Of a stretch of 64,000 bases of DNA, positions 47,840 through 56,287 are shown piece by piece. Below the pieces are notes generated by a model, which worked only from the letters and a program-made list of their open reading frames with translations, did no database searches and had not been told where the DNA came from. The stretch spans positions 62,001 through 126,000 of the forward strand of contig NZ_JAPMLN010000016.1 in the NCBI RefSeq assembly GCF_026410405.1, in the 5' to 3' direction. Position numbers and translations under genes: made by a program. This stretch comes from Marinicella gelatinilytica. Lineage in GTDB: Bacteria; Pseudomonadota; Gammaproteobacteria; Xanthomonadales; Marinicellaceae. Within the stretch, counting starts at the first letter, position 1. Each line of letters opens with the position of its first letter.

Positions 47840-49815
47840 AAGGTTTCAACCCGTTCCAAAGGCACCTTTTTATTAGGCCAGAGATCACTTTTCTGACCAT
47901 CAATGGGCATGGTCGGCATCCAGTGACTAATGCGATTGGGCTGACCTGAGTTTAGCCAGTCATAAATCACCACATTCGATAAAATTCGTGGAATATAACC
48001 ACGGGTTTCTCGATAGGGAATGGTTTCCAACCAAACATCCGGCGCCGTGGGAAAATTTTTGCTCCAGTCAATACTTTTGCCTTCACCGGCATTATAAGCG
48101 GCGGCTACCAACAAAGGATGATCAAATTGATTAAATAAGTTCTTTTGATAATGAATACCTAACTGTAAATTCAGCGGGGCGGTATATAAATCGTCACGAC
48201 TGCAACAAACCAATCCAAGTTCTTTACCCATGCGTCCGGCAGTTTCCGGTAATAACTGCATCAGACCATGCGCTCGTGCCGGTGACAGCGCGTCTTTGGC
48301 CCAGGCACTTTCCTGTTTAATCACTGCCATCACCCACGGCGATGTCACTTTAGATTCAGCAGCGAAACCGTCAATGGTATCGGCATAAGCCACCGGATAG
48401 CGTGATTCATAATCTTGCCAGCGGCCTAAATCTGCCATGGTGGTAATCACCTTCGCGTACCAACCTTCAGCTTTCATGTGCTGTGCCAGTGCCAGCTTTT
48501 CGTCAGCGGATAAACCGCTATAAGCCAAATTCCATTCACTGCGCGCCATGGTTAATAAACCGGCATGATACAGTTCCACAGCCCGTTCAATGGGTTTAGG
48601 TAAAATGAAATCTGTAGTGCCTTTATCGGCAGGTTTTTGGCACAAATAATAAGGTAAACGTAGATGGTCTGCCGCTAAAAAGCCATAATAATGAGTCTGC
48701 TTACTTAGGTTTCGAAATAAATCCCGGGCTTTTGTGGTTTCTCCGGTTTTAGCGTAGGATCTGGCCAGCCAATACTGCCAGCGTTCATCAAGTTTTTGCG
48801 TGACCGGCATTTTTTCAATGCTTTCGGCCACCGCAGCCCAATCGCCATTGAACAAGTAATACCGGGTAATCCAGGCGCGAATTTGTTTGTCCTGTGAAGC
48901 CGGCGGCAAGGCCTTCATGGCAGCAATGGAAAAAGGCTCATAATCAGTGGCAGCAAACAAGGCTGTAAGCCGTTCAACGGTATTGATTTGTGTCTCACTA
49001 AAGTCATGCTGTTTTTTTAAATCCGGCCAAATCTCATACAATTGTGCGGGTTTTTTTTTGGCTGCATTTTCCGCGGCAAGGTAGAGTAATTCGCTGGTTT
49101 TGGGATGGGGTTTTAATTTTGCGGCTTTTTTGAAGGTGGTCATATCATCCACCAACAAATCCTCAGCCAGGCTCACCCAATCGGGTGTTTGAGTCAGCTG
49201 TTGCGTTAAATAGCGCAATAGGGGCAATTGGCGTTCCTGAAAGCTCAGCTTAATCCGTTTTAGCAGCAATTCATCGGTTTGATAACCTTGCGCTCGCCAC
49301 CAGTCAAACACCTCATTACAAGCATCAGGTATTGAATGTCCCTGTAACCATGTTTGTTCAACCAAATTTGGTAAATTATCTTTTTTACCGGTTTTTAGAA
49401 GCGCCGTCAAATACCAGCATTGGCGTTGGCCTGAACTAAAAGTTGCACCATGTTTGAGTAGTAAAGACCATTTTTTTTGCTGCGCCAAGGCGGTCTGTAA
49501 ATGACCAGATAAGCGCCGATTCAAGGGACTATCAGGATGTGCTAGTTTAAAGGCATTGATTTTAGTAATTGGTAAATTATCCATATCAGCCACTAGCAAG
49601 GCATAATCTAAATAATGGATGACGGGGTAATCTTTAAGTTGCTCCCGCTTTTTTTTAACCGCAGCCGTTTGACCGTTGAGTGCTTGATAATAGAGTTGTT
49701 TGAATAAACTACGTTGTTGGTCATTATCATCAGCAAAAGCGGGGGCATTGAACACCAAAACACATAAAAGTAATAGCCGACTCAACGGCTTAAGTGAACA
49801 ATTTTTTATTCGCAT
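47830..49815 (-). CDS. slt: Soluble lytic murein transglycosylase
   Basis: 661 residues, similar to Slt70. Signal peptide 1-28 ('LLLLCVLVFNAPAFA'), a long helical U-shaped region of TPR-like repeats (about 30-455), a linker domain and the C-terminal lysozyme-like domain with catalytic Glu502 in 'KQESAWAKDALSPARAHGLM', then 'LLPETAGRMGKELG' and 'AAAYNAGEGK'. It cleaves peptidoglycan strands in the periplasm leaving anhydromuropeptides. It overlaps the HD-hydrolase gene upstream and cca downstream by 10 bases each, so HD-slt-cca form a tight operon. Confidence 0.94.
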   Translation of the reverse strand: MRIKNCSLKPLSRLLLLCVLVFNAPAFADDNDQQRSLFKQLYYQALNGQTAAVKKKREQLKDYPVIHYLDYALLVADMDNLPITKINAFKLAHPDSPLNRRLSGHLQTALAQQKKWSLLLKHGATFSSGQRQCWYLTALLKTGKKDNLPNLVEQTWLQGHSIPDACNEVFDWWRAQGYQTDELLLKRIKLSFQERQLPLLRYLTQQLTQTPDWVSLAEDLLVDDMTTFKKAAKLKPHPKTSELLYLAAENAAKKKPAQLYEIWPDLKKQHDFSETQINTVERLTALFAATDYEPFSIAAMKALPPASQDKQIRAWITRYYLFNGDWAAVAESIEKMPVTQKLDERWQYWLARSYAKTGETTKARDLFRNLSKQTHYYGFLAADHLRLPYYLCQKPADKGTTDFILPKPIERAVELYHAGLLTMARSEWNLAYSGLSADEKLALAQHMKAEGWYAKVITTMADLGRWQDYESRYPVAYADTIDGFAAESKVTSPWVMAVIKQESAWAKDALSPARAHGLMQLLPETAGRMGKELGLVCCSRDDLYTAPLNLQLGIHYQKNLFNQFDHPLLVAAAYNAGEGKSIDWSKNFPTAPDVWLETIPYRETRGYIPRILSNVVIYDWLNSGQPNRISHWMPTMPIDGQKSDLWPNKKVPLERVETLCH

Positions 49816-50456
49816 CCTGTCACCTCGCTTTCCAGTTGTTGTAAAAAATCCAGCATAAATTGATGGCGTCGATTGGCTTCTTGGCAGGCTGATTCAGTGT
49901 GAAAACTGTCTTTTAAATGTAATAACTTGGTATAAAAGTGATCCACCATAGCCAATTTATCATCCGGCTTTCTATGATAACAAAACGGGTCTTCATTATG
50001 TGTTAACGGATTACCCAAGCTTGTACCAACCATCACCGTTCGCGCTACACCAATGGCACCGATTGCGTCCATTCGATCCGCATCCTGAACAATTTTGGCT
50101 TCCAGCGTTTGGCATGGGATATTGGCAGAATAACTGTGGGCTTCTATGGCATGTTGAATGGCCGGAATATGGCTGTCCGGATAATCCCAGTTTTGCAGCA
50201 AATTGCCGGCTTTTTCAGCGGCTAAAACCGATGCCTTCGCTCGTCGGGAATCATCCTTAGCCACTGCCACACAATCATGTAACCAAGCGGCAGGTATCAC
50301 CACCGCCAAATCAGCCTGTTCCATTTCAGCCAGTTGCCGGGCCGTTTTCACCACCCGTTTTATGTGGTTAATATCATGCGCGCCATCAGCTGTTTTTTGG
50401 CTTTTTAGCCATTCACAAAATCGTTGTTGCCATTGTTGAAGTGCCGCAGGCTGCAT
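49806..50456 (-). CDS. HD-domain phosphohydrolase, YedJ-like
   Basis: 216 residues. HD residues: 'GAHDINHIKRV' (His27/His31), 'AAWLHDCV' with His60-Asp61, 'AIEAHSYSA' and 'AKIVQDADRMDAIGAIGVAR'. The order and spacing match E. coli YedJ closely. The family hydrolyses phosphate esters or nucleotides; the substrate of YedJ is not firmly known. It is 6 bases downstream of rdgC and overlaps slt. Confidence 0.88.
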   Translation of the reverse strand: MQPAALQQWQQRFCEWLKSQKTADGAHDINHIKRVVKTARQLAEMEQADLAVVIPAAWLHDCVAVAKDDSRRAKASVLAAEKAGNLLQNWDYPDSHIPAIQHAIEAHSYSANIPCQTLEAKIVQDADRMDAIGAIGVARTVMVGTSLGNPLTHNEDPFCYHRKPDDKLAMVDHFYTKLLHLKDSFHTESACQEANRRHQFMLDFLQQLESEVTGCE

Positions 50457-50462
50457 TGAGAT

Positions 50463-51359
50463 TTATTGTTTAAACAATTTATTTAATTCTGTTAGTAGCG
50501 CCCGAACCTCTAAACTGAATAAGGTAAATTGACTGTCCAAAAGCTGCCATTCAGATTCAATGCTGCTTTCTTCAAGCTGATCCAACACCACATCCGTAAA
50601 CTTAATTTTCTTAATGCCCATATCATGACCTAACACAAACTCCACCCGATCCTGATAACTTAAACCCAATTGTGTCACTAAATAGCCGTTTTCAATGTGT
50701 CGCTTCATTTGATCATCAAGATGTTCAATGTTTCGGCCGCGCACAACGCCTTTGTTATCATCCAGGGTTTCTAACACAATTTCCGTGTCCAGCATAAAAC
50801 CACCGGGCGGTTGATCTTTAATCACCCATTGGGTCATGCTGTCGGCCATTGAGGAAGATGGCCCATAGGCCGAGGCTTTAAAAGAACCCAGGGTTTGGCG
50901 TAATTGACTGACCAGATCTTCAGCGGCATTTTGTGAGGCACTGTTAACCACCAATTGATTCAGCTTAATGTCAATATAAGCATGCACTGTTTTGGGTTTA
51001 ACAAAAGCCTTTGGTAACATTTCATTCATTAACTGTTGCTTAATATCCATTTGCTGCTTACGACCGGGCTTTTCGCCGGTGGTTTGTTTGATTTGCGCCA
51101 CCTGCTGACTTAATTGGTGATTCACCACCGCCGCCGGCATGACTTTTTCTTCAATACCCAAATTAAATAACATGGCATCGCCACTTTGCAGCACAAACAA
51201 ATCACTGTCTTCGCCAAACGGCGACAACCAACCTTTCGATACCATCTCCATAGGGCCACAGGGGCGTAATGCATCAGCTTTTAAAGCATCAGACAATTGT
51301 TCTGCATTAAGTGAGAAATCTTCATTAAGTTGAAACAAACGGGCGTTCTTAAACCACAT
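50463..51359 (-). CDS. rdgC: Recombination-associated protein RdgC
   Basis: 298 residues, the RdgC length. The N-terminus 'MWFKNARLFQL', 'RPCGPMEMVSKGWLSPFG', 'LPKAFVKPKTVHAYID' and 'VVRGRNIEHLDDQMKRHIENG' are family signatures. RdgC is a ring-shaped DNA-binding protein that restrains RecA loading. The RBS lies in a small palindrome (51360-51370) just upstream. First gene of the rdgC-HD-slt-cca run. Confidence 0.95.
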   Translation of the reverse strand: MWFKNARLFQLNEDFSLNAEQLSDALKADALRPCGPMEMVSKGWLSPFGEDSDLFVLQSGDAMLFNLGIEEKVMPAAVVNHQLSQQVAQIKQTTGEKPGRKQQMDIKQQLMNEMLPKAFVKPKTVHAYIDIKLNQLVVNSASQNAAEDLVSQLRQTLGSFKASAYGPSSSMADSMTQWVIKDQPPGGFMLDTEIVLETLDDNKGVVRGRNIEHLDDQMKRHIENGYLVTQLGLSYQDRVEFVLGHDMGIKKIKFTDVVLDQLEESSIESEWQLLDSQFTLFSLEVRALLTELNKLFKQ

Positions 51360-51430
51360 AAGGAATCCTTGTAAAAAGTGTGCATTTTAACAAAGAACCC
51401 ACCTGAATACTGTTCATAACGATTCTCATA

Positions 51431-51509
51431 TTGTTAGCTTTAAAACCAATCAAATTCCTTTTTGCTGGATTTTTTTGCCATTTCATGCTAATAATAATTA
51501 AGCTAACAA
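51431..51509. repeat. Separated 10-base inverted repeat upstream of the mini-protein gene
   Basis: 51431-51440 and 51500-51509 are perfect reverse complements 59 bases apart. The 3' copy, extended to 12 bases (TTAAGCTAACAA, 51498-51509), recurs at 53601-53612 upstream of gloA. A weak Fur-like match (12/19) lies at 51414-51432. These are observations only. Confidence 0.4.
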
Positions 51510-51560
51510 GATGCCTGAACACTTAATTTAAAATGATAACCAGGCACGGGAAAGGGGTAT

Positions 51561-51755
51561 ATGACATCATTATTTAGAACACTTTTTGGTGGTAAATCCA
51601 CCCATAAACACGCCAACTTCGACCGCCGACATTATGATCGACGCCAAAACACAGACCGGCGCCAAACCATACGTTTCGACAACGACTTTCAGGATCGACG
51701 CAGCGGTAAAGATCGCAGACGTGGTCACGGTATCTGGGACCATCACGAACAGTAA
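51561..51755 (+). CDS. Arginine-rich mini-protein with DRR repeats
   Basis: 64 residues: a short hydrophobic-amphipathic start 'MTSLFRTLFGG' and then repeated Asp-Arg-Arg units ('FDRRHYDRRQNTDRRQ', 'FQDRRSGKDRRRG'). About a quarter of the residues are Arg. AAAGGGG stands 5 bases before the ATG, an excellent RBS, which supports a real gene. The D-R-R periodicity resembles linkers beside PilZ domains and some stand-alone small proteins in proteobacteria. It could bind nucleic acid or acidic lipids; no function can be assigned. It converges with the channel gene, 8 bases apart. Confidence 0.65.
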   Translation: MTSLFRTLFGGKSTHKHANFDRRHYDRRQNTDRRQTIRFDNDFQDRRSGKDRRRGHGIWDHHEQ

Positions 51756-51763
51756 ATCTTAGA

Positions 51764-52213
51764 TTAATCGTTATGCCAATACTTTTGCATCTTAATAAAT
51801 AAAAAAGATGCCGACCAAGTAATCAGCACCAAACCGGTGAGAGATTCGATACCGGTTAAAAAACGCACTAAACCATGGGGTTCAATGTCACCGAATCCCA
51901 AGGTTGAAAACGTGGTAAAAGAAAAATACACACAATCCCAAAAAGAGCCATCAAATTCACCGGTCATTGAACCAAATGCGGGATTCTTCAACTGCAGATA
52001 ATAACCAACAGCAAACACCCACACTTCCACCGAATGAGCAATTAAGGCGCCTACCACGCCTTTAAGAACACGTAATCTCGGTTTTATTGGCTTGTTTTCA
52101 GGAAATACACTGAGGCGTGATAAAAACTCATAATGAATCAACACAACCAGAGCCACCAATGTGATATTAATGGCTGAGGCAGCAATAAACATAGCAGGAC
52201 TGGGCGTCATCAT
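51764..52213 (-). CDS. Small two-helix ion channel protein (Ion_trans_2)
   Basis: 149 residues. Helices about 10-30, 53-72 and 120-142; between the last two is a pore loop 'SFTTFSTLGFGDIEPHG' with the potassium-type filter TLGFGD at 104-109. There is no RCK or cyclic-nucleotide domain, so it is a minimal tetrameric K+-channel-like pore in the inner membrane. Similar proteins are common and largely uncharacterised. It starts 51 bases after the thioesterase gene on the same strand. Confidence 0.85.
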   Translation of the reverse strand: MMTPSPAMFIAASAINITLVALVVLIHYEFLSRLSVFPENKPIKPRLRVLKGVVGALIAHSVEVWVFAVGYYLQLKNPAFGSMTGEFDGSFWDCVYFSFTTFSTLGFGDIEPHGLVRFLTGIESLTGLVLITWSASFLFIKMQKYWHND

Positions 52214-52263
52214 TGCTTAAGTTTATCAGGAAAAATAGCGATTGATGTGGAAAAAACCATCGA

Positions 52264-52704
52264 TTAACCTTTTTCTTCAATGTACCTTATGGCATCCAAC
52301 ATTTGTTGATCAGGCTTAAGCTTAGCACCGGTTTTATAATCCAACAACACGATGCGACCACTGCCGACACTACACACAGTTTTTTGCGTTTCGCTATAAA
52401 TACCATAACGCATCAAAAAACCATATTCATGGTTTTCTACCACCGAAGCACCAACCAAAATATGATCAGGATATGTCAGAGGTCTTTTAAAACGGCAGTC
52501 TGTTTCTGCCAGAATAGGGCCAATCTGTTTTTTCTGCATGGTTTCCAGTAGCTTCATATCAGCCATATAAGCCAATCGCGCCGTTTCAAAATAACGGAAA
52601 TATAGGGTGTTATTAACATGCCCAAAAGCATCCATATCACCCCACTGCACCGGCAAAGTCACTTGTACCGGAAATGCCTTGTTGAATTCATCTAAAGTTC
52701 TCAT
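52264..52704 (-). CDS. Acyl-CoA thioesterase, 4HBT hotdog family
   Basis: 146 residues. The motif 'WGDMDAFGHVNNTLYFRYFE' (residues 21-40) is the active-site Asp and helix of the 4-hydroxybenzoyl-CoA thioesterase family; 'ETDCRFKRPLTYPD' follows as expected. It hydrolyses acyl-CoA esters in the cytoplasm; chain preference cannot be read from sequence. No linked pathway genes are visible. Confidence 0.88.
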   Translation of the reverse strand: MRTLDEFNKAFPVQVTLPVQWGDMDAFGHVNNTLYFRYFETARLAYMADMKLLETMQKKQIGPILAETDCRFKRPLTYPDHILVGASVVENHEYGFLMRYGIYSETQKTVCSVGSGRIVLLDYKTGAKLKPDQQMLDAIRYIEEKG

Positions 52705-52786
52705 CTAACTCACACATATAAAACAATCAGATTGCCACGCTTTTGATCACATCTCAAGCATTTCAGTAAAACAAAATGCTATCCAC

Positions 52787-52814
52787 TAAAAAAAGGCGCC
52801 ATGGTGGCGCCTTT
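52787..52814 (-). terminator. Rho-independent terminator of the Tyr/His-rich protein gene
   Basis: Minus strand: perfect 9-base stem (52806-52814 with 52792-52800), 5-base loop, then an eight-T run continuing from the stem. It begins 25 bases after the stop at 52840. Confidence 0.88.
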
Positions 52815-52839
52815 GAAGAAACGCTTGCCTCATCTGGTC

Positions 52840-53481
52840 TTAAAAGCTAAACCAAATACCAAAATCACCGTCACCCATGCGCCAGCCGTTATGGTAGGGG
52901 TAGTGATTATAGTAACTCACATAGAAATTTGGTGCGTGGTAAACATCACACCAGTGGCCTTCATGCCAATGGCCATAACCGTAACCGACTCGTTGATAAT
53001 AATGGCCTAAGCCACGCACCGGACGGTACCGATATCGGTCATGATTATAAGGCTGGTAATAATAGTAAGTATGACCATAAGTCCGCCATTGGCTGTGGTA
53101 ATGACGGCTGTCATTGCGCCAATCACCATAGCTATAGTTTCGGTACTTGTTGCGGTAAGAGCCCTGTGAATAATTAGGTTTGGTTACCACATAACTGTCA
53201 TCAAAATGGCGGTTGCCGCGATAATCATGGTTGAAACCGCCTTGACCACGGATCTGTCCGTGGGACCTATTATGAGATCTGTTTTTGTTTGAACTATAGG
53301 TACTGGGCTGTTGTTTTGACTGATAACGTGAGGGCTGTGGGCTCCGATCATGGAGACCTTTAACAGCACTACGTGTGTCTTGATTATTGTGCCTGTTTGA
53401 CTGGTTGTCATATCGTCCGGCAGAAACGCTTAAGCTTAAACCAAGCATCGTAATCAATGTCACAATCGATAATTTTTTCAT
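52840..53481 (-). CDS. Secreted Tyr/His-rich protein of unknown function
   Basis: 213 residues from the ATG at 53481, which has AGGAG 8 bases upstream; the frame opens a few codons further. Signal peptide 1-21 ('LSIVTLITMLGLSLSVSA'). The mature chain is low in hydrophobic residues and very rich in Tyr, His, Arg, Asn and Gly: a Ser/Gln/Arg-rich part (about 25-85), then 'YGHTYYYYQPYNHDRYRYRP' and 'GYGHWHEGHWCDVYH'. This composition suggests a disordered or metal-binding chain; the final 'GDFGIWFSF' ends in Phe. A strong terminator follows and the gene is monocistronic. It resembles loosely the RcnB-type or Tyr/His-rich periplasmic proteins, but I cannot name a family. Confidence 0.75.
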   Translation of the reverse strand: MKKLSIVTLITMLGLSLSVSAGRYDNQSNRHNNQDTRSAVKGLHDRSPQPSRYQSKQQPSTYSSNKNRSHNRSHGQIRGQGGFNHDYRGNRHFDDSYVVTKPNYSQGSYRNKYRNYSYGDWRNDSRHYHSQWRTYGHTYYYYQPYNHDRYRYRPVRGLGHYYQRVGYGYGHWHEGHWCDVYHAPNFYVSYYNHYPYHNGWRMGDGDFGIWFSF

Positions 53482-53535
53482 GGTGTACTCCTGATACATA
53501 CTTAACACTAATTTATCGCAAAAAGATGAATTTTA

Positions 53536-53550
53536 TCTGAACCGTTCAGA
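53536..53550. other. Short palindrome in the divergent spacer before gloA
   Basis: TCTGAA and TTCAGA separated by three bases form a perfect 6-base palindrome, 55 bases from the Tyr/His-rich gene start and 73 from gloA. Possible operator; no known site is matched. Confidence 0.25.
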
Positions 53551-53622
53551 ATCGGTTTAGCTTGAAAAAATGACCCATCAACCAGAGATATACTTTTATA
53601 TTAAGCTAACAATCGACAACTT

Positions 53623-54042
53623 ATGAAATATTTACACACCATGGTTCGGGTTTCGGACTTAGATGAATCTTTAGATTTTTATGTGAAGCATTTAGGCCTG
53701 GTTGAATCGCACCGCAAAGAAGTCGAAGCCGGACGTTTTACTTTAGTGTTTTTACACGCCCCTGGTGACGAGTCAGCACAAATTGAACTCACTTATAATT
53801 GGGACGGCGGTGATTATGATGAGGGTCGGAATTTCGGCCACCTGGCCTATGAAGTGGATGATATTTATGACATTTGCCAGCGCTTGATGGATGCCGGTAT
53901 CACCATTAACCGACCACCCTCGGACGGCCACATGGCTTTTGTCAGAAGCCCGGATAATATTTCCATTGAACTGCTACAAAAAGGCGAACCCTTGCCCAAA
54001 AAAGAACCCTGGGCCTCCATGCCCAAAGTCGGTCATTGGTGA
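53623..54042 (+). CDS. gloA: Lactoylglutathione lyase (glyoxalase I)
   Basis: 139 residues. Metal ligands His5, Glu55, His73 and Glu116 match His5, Glu56, His74 and Glu122 of the E. coli enzyme; 'IELTYNW' and 'FGHLAYEVDD' are conserved. It isomerises the methylglyoxal-glutathione adduct to lactoylglutathione. The C-terminus has a short extra 'PKKEPWASMPKVGHW'. Its stop is directly next to the stop of the convergent gene with no spacer. Confidence 0.92.
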   Translation: MKYLHTMVRVSDLDESLDFYVKHLGLVESHRKEVEAGRFTLVFLHAPGDESAQIELTYNWDGGDYDEGRNFGHLAYEVDDIYDICQRLMDAGITINRPPSDGHMAFVRSPDNISIELLQKGEPLPKKEPWASMPKVGHW

Positions 54043-55740
54043 TTAATCTTTGCAGAATTGGTTGATATCGTTATTCACCATACGCTGCAGCGCAATATTA
54101 AAGGTTTGCCCGTCCATTGTTTCTAAGTTCATCATCATCTGATGACAACCGTCCATGCTCAAGGTCATATCAGCAAACTTTTCCACCTGCGCCGGGGTAT
54201 CGGCTTGCCACAACCCAAGACCACTGTATTCACCCAATTCAATATCTAAGGTCGGTTGCGGATAATTTATATTACTGGTGCCGGCTAACCACAAAGGCTG
54301 ACCGTCTCGAAACAAATACAAGGTCACAAATAAATAACGGCTGCCATCATCACGCAAGCCTTCAACAATACTCATGCCCTGGTTTTGGTAATCCGGGTCA
54401 AACCAGTTACCGACACTTAAAGCGCCCATATCCGGGACTGCTTCGAGTGTTTTAATGGATGATTGACCACTCCGTAAATCTTTTATAAGTGCAAAAGTTT
54501 CGGTCTTATCCTCATCGGTGATTATATTAATCAACTCATTCTGGTTTAGATCCAATCCGGGCGATTGGTTGGTGATATCGGTTGTCAGGGTTTTTAAGTT
54601 CAAACCATTGGTGTAATGATTAATCACCACCGTTTCGCCGCCATCACGCGGATAAACTTCAGGCACATCCGTAAAAGGACCGCCTAAACCGAGAATCTTA
54701 TTTAGATTTTCATCATAATAGCTGGTTGTCCAAGCCGGTGGCGAAGCTGTGGGGCCACTATGGGCATATGCAATTAAATATTCATTACTCACAGTTAGCG
54801 TCATAATTCCTAAATAAAAACCAAATTCAACTTGCTTCTCTACTTTGCTCAAGTCCGATGATAGCTTAACAAGTTGACTGCCTCCGTTTTCCTCATAAGC
54901 GATCATATAATAATGATTTTTAAATCGGGTCAGATAATTAACTTCACTAAAACCCAACTGTTCCCCCAGAAAATAGTGATCATCTTGTTCCGGTATCACC
55001 AAAATATCACTGAACTGCTGTGCATCGATATGATATAAACAGGTGTCTTCATAATACCAGACAAGGTCCTCATCAAGCTCAAAACCTACTGGCAAACTCT
55101 CAGAATAGTCGACAGCGTTGTTATAATGATACCGAACAAGACTTATTTGGTTGCTGTAAAACAGATAGACGGGATAAATAAAATCTCGCACTCCAAATCC
55201 ACATGCGAGATTAGGCATAGATGTATCAAAATCTGAGGCCGAATCTCTCAATTGATTTTCTATGACATGACCATCGTAAACAGTAAGCATTTGTTCATTC
55301 AGCGCACTTCTTGCAAAAATAAGATTTCCTTTTTGGTACATCGGGGTTTTATGAAGGGGGGCCCCATCCACTGATTTAGTACCTAAAGGAGTACCGTCTG
55401 ATTTCCATAGGCGATTATAATGTGGTAAATTTGTGAAAAAATTATCTTTAAAGTAAAAATAACCTCCCATCACATAAAACTTTGGATAAAAATAATCCTC
55501 AAAAGTGTGCAATGTGGTGTAACTGTGATCACTTAAATCATAAGCCCACAGCGTGTAATCATCGTTTTGTTCCGTGACAAAAATAATCTGCTCATTAAAC
55601 AGCAGCGGTTTTTGGTTGATGAGCGTATGCCCGTCCGGGGCTTCAATCAGAGGATTAAGTGTTAAAGCATTAACAGCGCATACTGAAAAAATCAAAATTA
55701 TGAATAATAAAATCCGAGGTTTTAGGGTGTTGCGATTCAT
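54043..55740 (-). CDS. Large secreted protein with WKSDGT motif and C-terminal WFDP domain
   Basis: 565 residues from the ATG at 55740 (AAGGAT upstream). Signal peptide 1-25 ('ILLFIILIFSVCAVNA'). The N-terminal 380 residues are beta-rich with 'LWKSDGTPLGTKSV', a motif of propeller-like ELK repeat proteins ('LW.SDGT..GT'). The last 120 residues have 'GNWFDPDYQNQGMSIVEG' and 'LFRDGQPLWLAGTSN', the pattern of a C-terminal domain common in exported proteins of Xanthomonadales-like and marine gammaproteobacteria. Function unknown; probably surface or extracellular. Codon use is slightly more AT-rich than the flanking core genes. Confidence 0.75.
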   Translation of the reverse strand: MNRNTLKPRILLFIILIFSVCAVNALTLNPLIEAPDGHTLINQKPLLFNEQIIFVTEQNDDYTLWAYDLSDHSYTTLHTFEDYFYPKFYVMGGYFYFKDNFFTNLPHYNRLWKSDGTPLGTKSVDGAPLHKTPMYQKGNLIFARSALNEQMLTVYDGHVIENQLRDSASDFDTSMPNLACGFGVRDFIYPVYLFYSNQISLVRYHYNNAVDYSESLPVGFELDEDLVWYYEDTCLYHIDAQQFSDILVIPEQDDHYFLGEQLGFSEVNYLTRFKNHYYMIAYEENGGSQLVKLSSDLSKVEKQVEFGFYLGIMTLTVSNEYLIAYAHSGPTASPPAWTTSYYDENLNKILGLGGPFTDVPEVYPRDGGETVVINHYTNGLNLKTLTTDITNQSPGLDLNQNELINIITDEDKTETFALIKDLRSGQSSIKTLEAVPDMGALSVGNWFDPDYQNQGMSIVEGLRDDGSRYLFVTLYLFRDGQPLWLAGTSNINYPQPTLDIELGEYSGLGLWQADTPAQVEKFADMTLSMDGCHQMMMNLETMDGQTFNIALQRMVNNDINQFCKD

Positions 55741-55836
55741 AAAAATATCCTTATGGAAGACCATTAAATATTACCACAAGCGCGAAAACAAAGCATGACA
55801 GGAGTCACAAACTAAGTTGCGGTTGGTCTAGATTAG

Positions 55837-55853
55837 GCGACCGCAAGGGTCGC
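55837..55853. repeat. Small palindrome (GCGACC...GGTCGC) between genes
   Basis: A 6-base stem with a 5-base loop in the spacer between dgkA and the WFDP-domain gene. The motif resembles dispersed 'gcgaccgcaaggtcgc' intergenic palindromes found in several proteobacteria. It could help end or stabilise the dgkA transcript, but no T run follows. Confidence 0.4.
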
Positions 55854-55909
55854 AGCTACGGTGTATTAATTCGTTTAAATTCAACAGCAGCCGTGTCGTT
55901 AGAGGATAT

Positions 55910-56287
55910 TTAGACAAAAAATCGTTGGTATATAACCAACAGCCAACTCAATCCATAAATGCATAAGGCCAGAAACACTGCAGCGGAACCCACGTCTTTA
56001 GCCCGTCCTGCTAAAGGATGTTGTTTGGCACCGACCACCAAATCCACCACTGCTTCGATGGCTGAATTAATCAGCTCCACCAGTAACACCAGAAGGCCGG
56101 TGACTACCAAGACAAAAAGTTGTGCCGGTGTTTGTGCCAACCAAACGGCCACCGGTAACAGTACAATAAAAAGCCAGACTTCCAGACGGAAGCTGGCTTC
56201 GACTTGGTAGGCACTTTTAAAGCCTTGCAGGGTCCATTGAAAGGCTTTTAAAAGTTGCTTTGGTCCGCGAAAAGTCGGATCAGCCAT
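55910..56287 (-). CDS. dgkA: Diacylglycerol kinase
   Basis: 125 residues from the ATG at 56287, which shares one base with the gcvPB stop (TAATG); an upstream GTG-type extension is less likely. Three membrane helices and the signature 'ELINSAIEAVVDLV' with the catalytic and metal-binding Glu residues; 'GRAKDVGSAAVFLAL' is also conserved. It phosphorylates diacylglycerol to phosphatidic acid in the inner membrane, recycling lipid released by envelope glycan transfers. Confidence 0.94.
   Translation of the reverse strand: MADPTFRGPKQLLKAFQWTLQGFKSAYQVEASFRLEVWLFIVLLPVAVWLAQTPAQLFVLVVTGLLVLLVELINSAIEAVVDLVVGAKQHPLAGRAKDVGSAAVFLALCIYGLSWLLVIYQRFFV

Noticed and set aside
51414-51432. Fur box upstream of the Arg-rich mini-protein gene
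   Set aside because: Only 12 of 19 matches in AT-rich DNA; not strong enough to call separately.
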